Counted from the first letter of the stretch, positions 1 through 11,991 are shown. The stretch is 64,000 nucleotides of DNA from Imbricaverruca yamaguchii (GCA_034440575.1 JAOTOL010001562.1:186001-250000), one strand, 5' to 3'. The notes: generated from the letters alone by a model not told the origin. A program made the numbers and translations.

Positions 1-1110
1 AGGTACATTGGGATCATGATCTGCTGTGACCTGTCGTGACTCTACACCAAGGGGTGGAAGGAAAGGACTACGCCTCAGCACCCGCGGGCAGACCTAAAAA
101 CTGGCTGCGGTATGTGCTCGCCTGTGTACGAGGCGAGTGCGCTGTCGCCTGTGCGCCTATGTACAAATGTGCATCGCGCATAGTACATGCCAGGCTGTTG
201 CATAGCATTGGTAGCGTCCGGGTGATCACCGGGGCAATTTACGCTGGAGGGTGGCCTAAGCCGGGTGCTGGATTGATAAGGGTCTGGCAGAGATTCCGCC
301 TAGGGTTTTCCAGTGTTGTCAAGGCTCGCGGTGATCACGGAGGCTCAGCCGGCCATGCGGCCACCATAAGCAGCTTATCGGCGCCAGCAGTACACGGTGC
401 CATTCGCTCAACCCCGATGCCTGCTATTCAGGCACCCGCGGCACACGGTGCCATTCGCTACCCCAATGCCAGCTGGTCAGGCGCAGGCCTCACAAATGGA
501 ACGTCACTCATAAGTCGAATAGGAAACTGTTTTGGAGCAATCCTACACGCTGATGTCACTAATAAAGTGTTACACGTTCACGCCATCTGCAAGTGTACCG
601 TGATGTTGGTGCACGACTACACCTAATGCTGTAATTGGCTTTAGATTGAACATGAATCAGGTCCTATATTTTGCGGTTGGAAGCAAATTAAATGCATGCT
701 GAGAGCATGTATTCCATTACCTTTTGCTGCGAACGGGCATCTAGTAGTTACCGTAAATATAAAGCACAAATGAAGGGCGCACATACACCACGAACTACAA
801 ACAAGATCAGCAATAAGCCGCCAATCAGGGCACATTCTCGCGTGCGGTTATGGCCAGGCGTGCATGCTCGCCGCGCGATATTCCAGGGGCCGTCATTGTC
901 GATGTGCACGATATCGTGGTGCTGCAGTCTGCAGTCTGCAGGTGCATGCGGCGTGGTGAACAGCCACGAGCCGCCCCAGCGCGCCGCGTGAACGCCGAGC
1001 CAGACAGAGCTCAGCCGAGGTGTGTACCTGTCGGCGGCCAGCTACCTGACGCGCTCTCTCAGTTGGCTCCTGGATCGACCAAGACCGACCGAGCAGTGGA
1101 GTTTCTCAGA
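1..1110. other. no recognised gene; mixed sequence
   Basis: No recognisable gene, RNA or transposon. A 196-codon plus-strand frame (36-626, opening with GTG) has no domain I know and no start context that supports it, so I do not call it a gene. It contains the in-frame 51-bp duplication listed separately. Shorter frames at 692-1188 overlap each other in different phases and look like chance openings in GC-rich DNA. Confidence 0.5.
381..482. repeat. 51-bp tandem duplication (2 copies)
   Basis: Two adjacent 51-bp segments share the core CACGGTGCCATTCGCT at positions 393 and 444. The length is a multiple of three, and in the plus-strand frame running 36-626 it gives two 17-residue units, both starting APAxHGAIR (APAVHGAIR, APAAHGAIR). 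The two copies have diverged in their second halves. This is an observed duplication; whether it is translated is unknown. Confidence 0.7.
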
Positions 1111-1506
1111 ATGTCTTGCATGATCAGGACTTTGCTCACTAAGCCGACTGCAGACTTCTATCCCCCCGAGCACGGTCCATGTCGGTAACTGTGGAAAATG
1201 TGATCACCTTCACCGTGAAAACAGCCAGCACTCGTTTTCTTTCCAGAAGTGTTTCCCCTTGCTGTGAATGACGTACTGTCAACGCTGTGAAGGGGCTTCC
1301 CAATTGCTATGTCTTGCATCATCAGGCCTTTGCTCACTAAGCCGACTGCAGACATCTATTTCTGGAGCATGGTCCATGCCGGCTACCGTGGAAAATGTAA
1401 TCACCTTCACCGTGAAAACAGCCAGCGCTCGTTTCCCTTCCAGAACTGCTTCCTCCTGAGAATGACGAACTGTCAACACTGTGAAGGAGCTTCCCAATTA
1501 CTATTT
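1111..1506. repeat. 198-bp direct tandem duplication
   Basis: The segment starting ATGTCTTGCAT at 1111 is repeated from 1309 with the same order of landmarks: TTGCTCACTAAGCCGACTGC, then GGAAAATGT, then CACCTTCACCGTGAAAACAG, then a shared end near CTTCCCAATT. By eye the copies are about 85-90 percent identical with a few small indels. The indels shift any reading frame between copies, so this does not look like a pair of conserved coding exons. The family is unrecognised. Confidence 0.85.
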
Positions 1507-2538
1507 CTTAAAGTGTGTGCCATACAATGGGACTAATTACACAAATGATTACCGGCGGAAGAATGACTGTTTTGAATGCCCGTATAAAATGTGTTCTATA
1601 TTTCAGAAGGATTTCTTCCTGGAATGCTGAACCCTCCACTGACAAGTTGTGCTAGTCTTTAGAGCCCTGCAGTAGTCTCTAATAGCAGTCCCTGCACTAG
1701 TCTCATATAGTCTATATTCAAGATTACACTTGCAACTCTTGCAAGAATAAGCTGCCTTCCACTGAAAAGCATGCCTTATCGGTGTCTGGAGCACCTATGT
1801 CCCGAGATAGGCTGCACCCATATATACCCCGAGATAGGCTACATTTTGGAGCTCGGACTTGTTCTGGCGGGAACCAAGGTCTCAGGACAAGGCGTGGATG
1901 CGGCAGTGCAGGGCTCACATTCTTAGCAAGTGAACGGACCTGGGCCAAATCAGGCCTTATTTTACGTGTTGTGAGTTTCAACTGATTCTATTTTGAATTT
2001 CAAGATTACATGATGCAGTTACAAATACCAGCTTATCGCTGAAAAGGACGATGTCTTTACAAATGATAATTAACATCAACAGATTGATTCGGCACTATAG
2101 CACAATGCTCCACCTCAGCAACACCTCAAACGAACGCGGTAAAATGTCCACATCATGTATATCCCAATGTTGTTTTCTGGTGTTTTCCACAGATGTGAAA
2201 AAAACGGCTACGCGGCCACGAGCGTGGGTGACAGATAAATGAAAAATATTTCCGGTTGTGGTGACGACCTACGGTACCGTATTATCATTGCGTATGGATT
2301 GTATTTATCATCAGGCCGCTTTTCCTCTTAACATACCCAGTCAATTTGTATTTTCTAACCATACAGACATATACGTACTCATCCTGTTTCAGTGCAAGTA
2401 TCAGAAGCGTACAATAACAATTTAGTAGCTATGATCGAGGGGACAGATGTGCTGAAAAACTCTACCACTCGTGGTACAGTCCATAGGTGTTAACATTGCC
2501 CTGGTAAGCCTGTCACCTACGAACTGTCCCGTCGCCGT
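1507..2538. other. no gene seen
   Basis: Single-copy-looking sequence of mixed base composition. Open frames are under 90 codons and show no domain. I see no repeat, RNA or splice-supported exon here. Confidence 0.5.
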
Positions 2539-2586
2539 CCAGAGATTGAGCCCGACTCAACAGTTCCGTTTTCCAGCGCAGTTTGT
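2539..2586 (+). repeat. 48-bp dispersed repeat, copy 1
   Basis: This 48-bp segment, starting CCAGAGATTGAGCCCGACTC, recurs at 3393 with only a handful of substitutions and no indel. Both copies end GCGCAGTTTGT. The flanks do not match beyond this block, so it is a short dispersed or ancient repeat rather than a long duplication. Confidence 0.75.
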
Positions 2587-3392
2587 GGCGTGTGGCACGA
2601 CTCACATCACAGGTAACGAGATATGGCTGACATCACGTGAAAGGTCCAAATGTTGGCTATCCGTCTGGCACAATTTCGTTGCGGTCGGGTCAACGTGTTG
2701 TGCGTGCACGTGACCGAGGTCTTGAGAGAACGGGTGTCCGGTGAATGGCCGGTTTCCCATAGGAATAGCATGTAAAACTGAGATTTTGCGTTCGGAAAAT
2801 CACCAATTTTAGCGCTCCCCATCGACCCGATTCAAACCGCAATATCTCGACAACGAATGAACCGATTGACACCAAACCAACACCTCAGTATTGCCACGAC
2901 AATTGTCAACATCATCGTGGCAACCGTTTCCAGAGTCACGCGTCATGCACACGCGAGGGCGGGGGGGGGTGAAATGTGAAAGCGACGTTTTCGGCGTTTT
3001 TCACAATTTGGTCTGGTTCTCGGAAACAGCTAAACTTAGCGACTTGCAGATGGTTGCACCTTCACATGATGGCCCCATGTACCGACTATGATTTTAAAAT
3101 TGACGATCAGTGGCTGCAGAGTGTGCGGGTGCAGTCTTCGTGACACGGGCTGCACGTGTTTCAGTCCGTGAAAAAGGCTCCGCTTTCCACTGTGTCCACA
3201 CCACTGTGGAATGACAGTTCGTGGAGAGAGTTGTATGTGCGGATAACCCCATTCTTTGTGATGATCACAAGTCCTTCGGATTTTATCCATCACCAATACT
3301 TTTGTTGCAATCGTCGATGCCCGCAACCGTTACCAGGCGTCACTTTCGGCAATCTCAAGCGGCGGACGGGCAGAACAGTAACCTGTCACCTT
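2587..3392. other. no gene seen; contains a G9 run
   Basis: No gene is recognisable. A run of nine G at 2961-2969 sits in a GC-rich context. Overlapping short frames on both strands have no identifiable domain. Confidence 0.5.
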
Positions 3393-3440
3393 CCAGAGAC
3401 TGAATCCGACGCAACAGTTCCGTTTCCCGGCGCAGTTTGT
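3393..3440 (+). repeat. 48-bp dispersed repeat, copy 2
   Basis: Second copy of the segment at 2539-2586, same orientation, 854 bp downstream. It reads CCAGAGACTGAATCCGACGC at its start and ends GCGCAGTTTGT. Confidence 0.75.
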
Positions 3441-5136
3441 TTTCAAAGCTGGTTTCAGTATGCATGTACCTAACTAATAAGTACCAAGGAACTGTTGAAG
3501 CTGAACTTGTGTATGTTTGCGTAGGTGGTGTTTCGTCTCTGAGAGACGAGAGTCATGACAAGTATTGCAATCATGGTCTTGTCTTTGATGTTGGCCGTGA
3601 AAAATATTATTTTATCTCCAGGAAGTTTTCCACTCCATTTGTCCAAAAGAGGAATTGAGTCTGACAATGACTGCGATCTCCTTGATGTTTGGTCATGATC
3701 ATCGGGGCATTAAACACGGAGCATGACTGTGAAAAGTGCGAAAATGGTTTTTTGATGATAGAAACAAATCAGATCATTCTCCGACTTGGAATGCAACACA
3801 GTTTTCCACTCATAATCCAGGATTCAGATTAGAAGAAAAGTTCGCAAAGTCCTCTGCTCTATGCCAACCTGCAATGCCACAAAACATTTTCTCTCCAATT
3901 CCAGAATTCCAATACAAAAACCCAACCTTGGTCATACCTGACTGAAGTGACACTTTTCTCGTTTCTCAGTCTAACATATTATTTCAGCCATTTTCCCACA
4001 CTGCAGACTTCTGTAATCCTTATCATGACAACAAATGTTTTGGTTCTTCCAATATGAGCATTTATTTTAATAATTTCATCTCGTCACTTCCACGGGTTTT
4101 ATTTATTTGTGTCAGGGCCCATGTTTTGCCATAAGCAGAACATGCTGCATTGACCAAGAGGTTTAAAGAATAAATTACTTGAAACTAATGCAACATATGA
4201 CCTATGACACTCTGCCCTTGATATTGGTGCTATATTAACTTCCTTATTGTACAAGGGAATTCAATTTGTATTGGTGAATTTCATTTTCAATGAGTCATTC
4301 GATTTGGAGAACAGCATGTTGTAATATCATGTGCATTCGCATGATTAGGATGATGTGACCATTGATTCCCCTCAGAAATGCTTATTTTTAGTTAGAGAGC
4401 AAAATAACATACTATTATCGTTTAATATCTAAAATAGTCTGGCCTGGTTCACCATACCTCTCTTTAAATTGTTTCTTTAATATAGGCACAATTTGTGTGT
4501 TCAATAATAAAAATGTTAAAATATCTAACCTTGTCTAATCTTCTTCTTTTATAAATATTTTTGACTGACATACATTGAGCATATTTTTACAATGAAAGCT
4601 AGCTTAACCTGTGGTTTTGCTTTGCTAAGTAAAATGTGTGCCCAACATATTGTGAGCACATTAAACCACAATAATACGCACCATAAATGGATATTGATGG
4701 ATACGCACCATAGAAGCAAGATTAGCTTATAGTGTGTGTTGTAATTTGACATATTAATGAATAATTGAGGATCGTATATAATTGAACTAATTGGAGATCA
4801 TATATGGATTAAAGCGTTCACCTTTGTTCCATTTCAGCGGCATGGTCGATATTCCGCGCTCACACACATGCATACGGGTCTTAATGTGAACTATTAACAT
4901 GTGACAGCCTGGTGGTGTTCGATATTCTATAGGTGAAAGGCTGGACACTTTTTTCACCTCTGGTTTTCCATTTCACCTCATAATTAACAACATCACAACT
5001 AGGAAGACTCCATATTCACTCAAAATGCGCATTCGGTAGTACATGAAGAGACATCTTACACTCTTCTAGACGAATTCATCAGAATTTCCTTCCTCTTCCT
5101 GGGAAGTGTTCCTGGGGAATTGCAGGTGGGCGTAGA
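3441..5136. other. AT-rich non-coding stretch
   Basis: Strongly AT-rich, especially about 4000-4800, with stops in all frames at short intervals. No gene, RNA or tandem repeat was recognised. Confidence 0.55.
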
Positions 5137-5330
5137 GGGACGTCAGTGGCTCAGTGGTTAAGCTGAATATCTGGCACACCAAAGCTTTGGTGTGCCAGAT
5201 ATTCAGGCGGCAAAGGTACGGGTTTCGATTACCCGCGATGCCCCCACCCCTCCCGCCAGGGTGAGAGGCAGGCGACGCCATATGGCCTCAGCTGCCGAGT
5301 GCGTCGTAAAGCCACAATCCAATCGAACCC
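5137..5330 (+). mobile_element. tRNA-derived SINE-like element
   Basis: The segment has the two internal promoter elements of a tRNA-derived SINE: an A-box-like TGGCTCAGTGGTTAAG at about 5147 and a B-box-like GGTTTCGATTACC at about 5220. Between them, where a tRNA would carry its anticodon arm, lies a 44-bp perfect palindrome (5163-5206) that would prevent a normal cloverleaf. Downstream is a unique-looking body ending near CGTCGTAAAGCCACAATCC. The assignment rests on promoter-box pattern and spacing only; no terminal poly(A) or target duplication was identified. A degenerate tRNA pseudogene is the alternative. Confidence 0.5.
5163..5206. repeat. 44-bp perfect palindrome
   Basis: Two 22-base arms meet with no spacer: CTGAATATCTGGCACACCAA followed by AG, then its exact reverse complement ending CCAGATATTCAG. 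The centre is the hexamer AAGCTT. The symmetry stops at 5162/5207. It lies inside the SINE-like element between its A and B boxes. Confidence 0.95.
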
Positions 5331-8300
5331 AGGTGGACGTAGATAGGCGGGATTCACTCAGTATGGGAAAATAGCATTATTAGTAGAACAATGAGTGTCA
5401 CAGCTTTACACACGTGAGCTTTACAGACACAGCTTTACAAATGTGGTTTGCTGCTGACGCTCCACGATGCTTACAATATACTCTGCATGTGTACATTACC
5501 TATCCAGGCAGGTAGTTAGGCAGGTAACCAATGTCCAGTGACACGGAAGCTGTCTCAAGGTTGGGGGGGGGGGCAAAGGCCATCTTGAAGTCGGTTCTTT
5601 CCATGCAACAACCATTTGGTTATAAGATTAAAAATTATTGCAACACGTACGATGACGAGATTACGCACACTTGCATACCTGCACAACCCCCAAGTGAACA
5701 GGTGTTACTTTCCTAACTACCTACCTATGAACTCTACTGGGTGTTTCCTCCCATCAAACTGAAGTAGGTAGAGCCAATTAACTATTGCATATGAAGTCGT
5801 GTCAAGTTCCAGATATACAGAATCGTTCAGGAATTTGAACTATTTGTGACTACATGATATAGATTCTCACAGAATGCACGCCACGTCCAATCGCCATGTA
5901 CATTGAGAGCCCTACACAGTTTTGGGGGACACGTCACAAAAGCCGCTTTTACAGCGGAAATCTTCCCTCCTACAATTTTATCTCCCTATACCTTAATACC
6001 TTACCTCACCTGATGTCACCTGAATACATGGCTTTCCAACATTTCGCGCAATTCATAATCATCTTGTCTCATCTTGCTTCACTTCATTTTACCTCATTCA
6101 GCCAAATCCCACGGTATCTTACCTCATCCCATCACACCGCTCGCCTTGCGCCCCACTACCTGGCGCTCACTTCACCACTGGATTGGCTCGTGTCCCTCCA
6201 CCCCCACCACTCCATCCCACCGTTCCTCTGTTTTACCTCACGCCGTTCCCAAGGCTCCGAGTGACGCGTAGTCAACAGAACTAATCGGCAAAGTTTGACG
6301 CGAAAGATGACGTTGTCTACAACCCAAGCATAGTCCGGATCGACTGCTGTCTCAACGGGCAGCGATAGCGTATTGACCACTCGGAAAAAACCGTGGGTAA
6401 ACCTAACTCAAACTCGTCCGTCAGCCTCTTGAGCCGGATTGAGTCCGAAGCCGGATTGAGTGCAGAATCGAGTCGGAATTAAATGTACCTGACGCCACTT
6501 TCTGGCGCGTTGTTGTTGTTCAGCTCTACCAATCTTTCTTGTACAGTGAGTTCGAGCGTTGTTGTTGTCGTTTGAGTTTATCCAGCCTGTCCCCATGTGG
6601 TTGTTTCGGTCGTAGGTCCGAATGTGATGTTGGGGACATGCTAGTGCATCCAGCGACATCTATTTGGCGCACGCGCCTTATTTGGCGCACGAGCCAGCTC
6701 AATAGGCTCCACCCGGCTGTGACGTACGCGCCATATCAGCCGACGTTTCTGCCGCGTCCACCAGTCGCTCCACACCTCTGTTCGCCAGCCTCTTCACACC
6801 CTTGTACCTCCATTTTTCAGGTACTTCACGTGTCCATCCGCCAGTCGTGAAGTGCATTTTTATCGGATTTGTTTTGAATTGCGGGAAATATTCGAAGAGG
6901 TATAGACTAAGGTGCCGAAGGACATGGGACCGCGCAGAAGCTATTTGTACGAAATGCGCCATTTCTTCAAGGGTAGTTGGGACTAGCTCCAAGCACCATC
7001 GATTACTCAGCTGTACAGGCGATGCGGAAGGAAGGACAGGGGCAGAAACAGAAGCATTAAGCTGCCGAACAGATGCGAACAAGTGGAACACTATGCTTGC
7101 ATAATACAGTAACGAGTAATGACAAACATGTCCAGAAGAGGGTCGCATGGTGATCAGGGTGTGTCGGATTCGAAGAGACTGCACATGGATCTGAGGAGAG
7201 CGGAAGGCCTCATGCGCGCAGCACCCTCACAGCATCCCAACATACCGCTCGCCCTAACATACATATACCCCCATCCCCATCCCCTCTAATAGAACCCTCC
7301 CTCCAATGCAAAAGGTCATCAGCATGGAATGCTCAAGAGTAGTCGCGTGTAAAGTACGATAGTTGAAGGAACTTAATATGCGTAATGGTATGGTTTCACT
7401 CAGCCATTCATCACATTGCAGTTCGACTCGCAGGGCATCGGTATGAAGGCCACTACTTGGTGAATTGCACAGCGTGCAAGGCTGGGAACAGTGTGAGAAT
7501 GCGTATATGCATTAACCTCAATTCAAGGCGGTGGTACTGAGAAGCTGACCAGTGTTTGCTCACCATAAGTGTAGGACTAATTGCCGAGCAATACTAATTA
7601 CTCATCGTCAGCGCTTTCGGAGGGCATTAAGCTTGTGCTACCCATGACACCATCCTGCTGGTGAAATCAAATCTCAAGATTCATGATATATGTCTGCTAC
7701 GTGATCGACATGCATAGTGCATGGGTGCAAACACTACATCTATAAACTCTTCTTATGAAAATATGGCAATTAGATATTATGCCTCAATGTCCTTAGCAAA
7801 ATACCAAAATTTAATACATTTTTATTATAATTATGATGTGAATACATTCCAAGCAACATATATGGTGCTACAGTACATGTATTCATCAATATCTCCAGAT
7901 CTTTTGACTGAGTCACGTATAGTAATTATAATGAAGACATCGGAAATGTATATATCTGATGATGAAGTAGAAAATAGCCAAATTATACGAAGCTTTCTCG
8001 GTCAGCTGCAACCAAGTCATCGGACAATTTCGCATGGATGAGCATCTATCAGCCGAATGAGTAGGCACGTTCGACTTGGAGGAGGTTACGTCGAGGTCAG
8101 GACCACTCCATGCTGGACCTGAACCTGCTTTACATTCCACCTCTTGGTGGAAGTGAACATGCAACGTAAGCTGATATGATCAAGAATTCCGCTACAGAGC
8201 GAGCAACACGCACATGAACTTAAGTCGGCGGAGCATTGCGGTATGTTGTTCTTTTTATTGCTATGCTGTTACTGTTCTTATTGTTGCACATGAATGTGGT

Positions 8301-8708
8301 TATATTCATCGGGTTATTTAGGTGAGCCTTGAACAATGCTACTTGTCGCTTACAAAAACGTATTAAATTCGTGGAAGAAACGGTGCTGAAGGCTTCCAGC
8401 CGGCGCCTTTTTCATCACATCGAATGTTGGCCACAAGAGCAGCGAAGTCACCTCCGGAGTCAGGTGCGAGGACGGGAAGAGGAGACGAAGGTCAGCCAGC
8501 CGTCCGTCTCTGCGATTCGGGCGCCAGTGGCGGCGAACTTTGTCCTGCTTGGCACTAACACCCAAACACCAACAAAGCTGATGACAAAGGTGTTTGACAG
8601 TGAAGCACAGCAGGGGTCTTGGGACCATTCGGAGGTGAATTCCTTCCGCTTCCTTACCACATGGATTCAGTTCACCATTTTGGATGCACAAATTCGATGC
8701 GTGGGAGC
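5331..8708. other. no recognised gene
   Basis: No gene could be supported. A G11 run lies at 5563-5573. About 6000-6260 and 7250-7310 are pyrimidine-rich on the plus strand with loosely repeated TTACCTCA words. A short doublet around TATTTGGCGCACG occurs near 6660-6695. The 161-codon minus-strand frame at 6699-7184 has no recognisable domain and overlaps open frames in other phases. Confidence 0.5.
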
Positions 8709-8814
8709 ATTCCATGGATAGATGGATCTCATGATGGATGTATTCCATTTTGATGGATTCCGAGTATGAATAGATTCCATTGATGGATGAATGGACAAAT
8801 ATATTCCACATGGC
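8709..8814. repeat. degenerate GATGGATTCCA-like repeats
   Basis: Irregularly spaced copies of words such as ATTCCATGGAT, GATGGATGTATTCCAT and TGATGGATGAATGG make a low-complexity patch of about 100 bp. No fixed period could be read. Confidence 0.5.
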
Positions 8815-9486
8815 CGGAATAAATGAGAAGCTACCCAATGTGTCATCCTCTACTGTGAGCTAGGCACCCAGTAGGAGGTGTTGTCCAATTACACTGACGC
8901 CACATGAAACTCCCCCCGCTTCCATCCCAAGACATTCTTATTCAGATCATCTCCTGCTGAGCCCGAAAACTAGAGGCTACCTGCTGCACTGCGACTTAGC
9001 TCACCGCTTTTCGATGGCACCGACCGCCACCAGCGGTCCGTGCCGGAACCTCATATCCATCCACACACGTACATCATGTCCGTCACGCATTGGCCGCCAC
9101 CCCCGGCTGAATACGGAACACCACCGCGGTCGGCCCTGCAGCTCGGCCCGTGCGGCCGACTCCTCACCAGCGTTCTACGGGAGAACGCAGTGAGACGCAA
9201 CGGCCAGTTTCCAGCGGGCGGGCCGGCCGAGGGCCGGTCGCAGGAGCCGTCACCTGAAGCTGCAGCTGTGATGGGTCTCGAGATTAATCGGTTCACGGCG
9301 TCCCGGTCCCTGAGTCTGAAGATGCGCGCTGAAAGGTCGCCGGCCGACGACCCGTGAACGGTGGGGCCGGCGCATCGAACAATGAGGCGAGGCTCGAAAT
9401 GTGTCGGCAGCTGCCGTCTCGGAGAAGGTTGATCGCTCCACCGGAGCCAGGCACCTCCGGGGCGCATCCCCGCCTGCGTCTCGCAG
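8815..9486. other. CpG-rich patch upstream of a minisatellite
   Basis: From about 9000 the sequence becomes GC- and CpG-rich and several frames on both strands stay open, for example 9040-9357 plus and a minus frame running from the neighbouring array down to 9051. Openness on both strands is what high GC content produces, so no gene is called. The patch ends at CTCGCAG (9480-9486), which resembles a splice acceptor directly before the Pro/Thr/Ser-rich frame of the array. Confidence 0.4.
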
Positions 9487-10175
9487 ACAACAGCGCCGTC
9501 ACCTGCTGCCATCACGCCTCCAGTGGGGGCGACACCTGTCACTCTGTCATCACAGCAGACGACACCTGTCACTCCGCCATCACAGCAGACGACACCTGTC
9601 ACTCCGCCATCACAGCAGACGACACCTGTCACTCCGCCATCACAGCAGACGACACCTGTCACTCCGCCATCACAGCAGACGACACCTGTCACTCCGCCAT
9701 CACAGCAGACGACACCTGTCACTCCGCCATCACAGCAGACGACACCTGTCACTCCGCCATCACAGCAGACGAGAGCTGTCACTCCGCCATCACAGCAGAC
9801 GACACCTGCCACTCCGCCATCACAGCAGACGACACCTGTCACTCCGCCATCACAGCAGACGACACCTGCCACTCCGCCATCGCAGCAGATGACACCTGTC
9901 ACTCCGCCATCACAGCAGACGACACCTGTCACTCCGCCATCACAGCAGACGACACCTGCCACTCCGCCATCACAGCAGACGACACCTGTCACTCCGCCAT
10001 CACAGCAGACGAGAGCTGTCACTCGGCCATACCTCCATCATCACAGGAGGTGAAAGCTGTGACTCCGTCATACCTACATCAGCACAGCAGATGAGAGCTG
10101 TTGCTTCGCATGCCTCCGCCATCGCAGCAGATGAAAGCTGTCGCTCTGACATACCACCACTGTCACAGCAGTTGA
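9487..10175. repeat. 30-bp minisatellite (~16 regular units plus degenerate edges)
   Basis: The regular core runs about 9529-10018 with exact 30-bp spacing; the unit contains CACTCCGCCATCACAGCAGA. Units vary at few positions: CCTGTC/CCTGCC three times, GACACC/GAGAGC twice, and one CGCAGCAGATG unit. Diverged, longer units continue to about 10175. Because 30 is a multiple of three, each frame encodes a constant decapeptide: TPVTPPSQQT, DDTCHSAITA or a Leu/His/Arg-rich one on plus, and one containing GVVCCDGG on minus. The Pro/Thr/Ser-rich frame resembles mucin repeats, but a non-coding minisatellite is the simplest reading. Confidence 0.95.
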
Positions 10176-10375
10176 GAGCGATGTCGCTCAGCGGATAGCT
10201 GCAGTGGCGGCCCAGGTCACTCGGCCGCGACACGCTCACTCCAGATAATGGAACTCCTAGATCTCTGGCCGCAACACCAGTACGTGACAAGCGTGCTAAT
10301 GATGCGAGCTGTGGCTTGGACATGTTGAATGATTGTCGAATATGGGACAGGCTGCTTCATGACATTCGAGCTAGA

Positions 10376-11127
10376 CGTCATGTGAGCACCGACGGTGGTC
10401 TACCACCAGCCAACGTCATGTGGCCACCGACGGTGGTCTACCAACCAACGTCATGTGGCTACCGACGGTGGTGTACCACCAACCAACGTCATGTGGGCAC
10501 CGACGGTGGTCTACCAACCAACGTCATGTAGCCACCGACGGTGGTCTGCCACCAACTAACGTCATGTGGCTACCGACGGTGGTCTACTAACCAACGTCAC
10601 GTGGGCACCGACGGTGGACTACCAACCAACGTCATGTAGCCACCGACGGTGGTCTGCCACCAACCAACGTCATGTGGCAACCGACGGTGGTCTACCAACC
10701 AACATCATGTGAGCACCGACGGTGGTCTACCACCAGCCAACGTCATGTGGCTACCGACGGTGGTCTACCAACCAACGTTATGTGGCTACCGACGGTGGTG
10801 TACCAACCAACGTCGTGTGGCCACCGACGGTGGACTACCAACCAACGTCGTGTGGCCACCGACGGTGGTCTACCACCAGCCAACGTCATGTGGGCACCGA
10901 CGGTGGACTACTAACCAACGTCATGTGGCCACCGACGGTGGTCTACCAACCAACGTCGTGTGGCCACCGACGGTGGTCTACCACCAACCAACGTCATGTG
11001 GGCGCCGACGGTGGTCTACCACCAGCCAACGTCATGTGGGCACCGACGGTGGACTACCAACCAACGTCGTGTGGCCACCGACGGTGGTCTACCAACCAAC
11101 GTCATGTGGGCACCGACGGTGGTCTAT
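10376..11127. repeat. 35/38-bp minisatellite, ~20 units
   Basis: Units contain CACCGACGGTGGTCTACCA and come in two lengths: 35 bp (CCAACCAACGTC form) and 38 bp (CCACCAGCCAACGTC form). Each unit carries a short dyad, CCACC-GAC-GGTGG. Larger periods are visible: a three-unit block recurs at 10525 and 10633 (108 bp), and a block starting CATGTGAGC recurs at 10379 and 10706 (327 bp). No protein is called. Confidence 0.95.
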
Positions 11128-11138
11128 CAGGCTGGCCT

Positions 11139-11192
11139 GGCGCCATGTGACACTCGGACTGGGCCGGCGCCATGTGACACTCGGGCTGGGCC
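11139..11192. repeat. 27-bp tandem doublet
   Basis: Two adjacent 27-bp copies around CGCCATGTGACACTCGG start near 11141 and 11168, directly after the 35/38-bp array. They differ at few positions. Confidence 0.75.
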
Positions 11193-11817
11193 GGTATCAG
11201 CTGGCTCTCGACACTGAGGCCGGGCTGGTGTCGCGCGACACGCCGGAAGTGGCCGCCCCTGACGACGGACGTAGATAAGTGACAGCTCTGTAATTATCTG
11301 GTTGGCTGGTCGCGCGCCGACGTCGGCAATCAGCGGGAGACCGCGTCGTTTCCGAGACGTCCTCCAGCCTGGCGACAATGTGTCAGTCCCTAACGGGACG
11401 GCCGTGATTTGATTCCCTGGGACGCTATCGATCGGGTCGTGTTGGCTCCTGAGACGGGCAGGTGTCAGAAGAGGACATGCACGCACACGAGGAAGACAAT
11501 TATGCACAGTATGAGAGATGATGGGTCTGTGTGCCTGTGTTCATTTTGGTACTTGTGTATGTTCGAACGCATCCAGGTGCAAATCGAGTGAGATAAAGCT
11601 TGTTTGGAGGGGAAAATTAGTCCCATGACGAAAATACTTATGGATGTAGAACAGAACTTGAATATATAGGAATTCCAGGTTTTAAGCTTAGTCAACTGCT
11701 TACCGGTAGCTCTAGAAGCCAGGTAGCCTGAACGTGTAACTTTATGTCTAGCAATCAACGTCTGAGGAAGAAAACGACCAGCTTCCCTTTCACCACTTCC
11801 TTGAACTGCCAGTGGTT
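11193..11817. other. no gene seen
   Basis: GC-rich at first, becoming mixed. No recognisable gene, repeat or RNA. It leads into the inverted repeat around the AT microsatellite. Confidence 0.5.
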
Positions 11818-11901
11818 TAATAGAAATGCTGACAATATCGCACATTTTGAGAAAGCCGCATGCAAGGAACGTCGGTTTGAACCAAAAAGCAATCCCCCTT
11901 C

Positions 11902-11991
<90 letters not shown>

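Noticed and set aside
5144..5235. Functional tRNA gene
   Set aside because: A- and B-box-like words are present, but the anticodon region is a 44-bp palindrome and no cloverleaf can be drawn.
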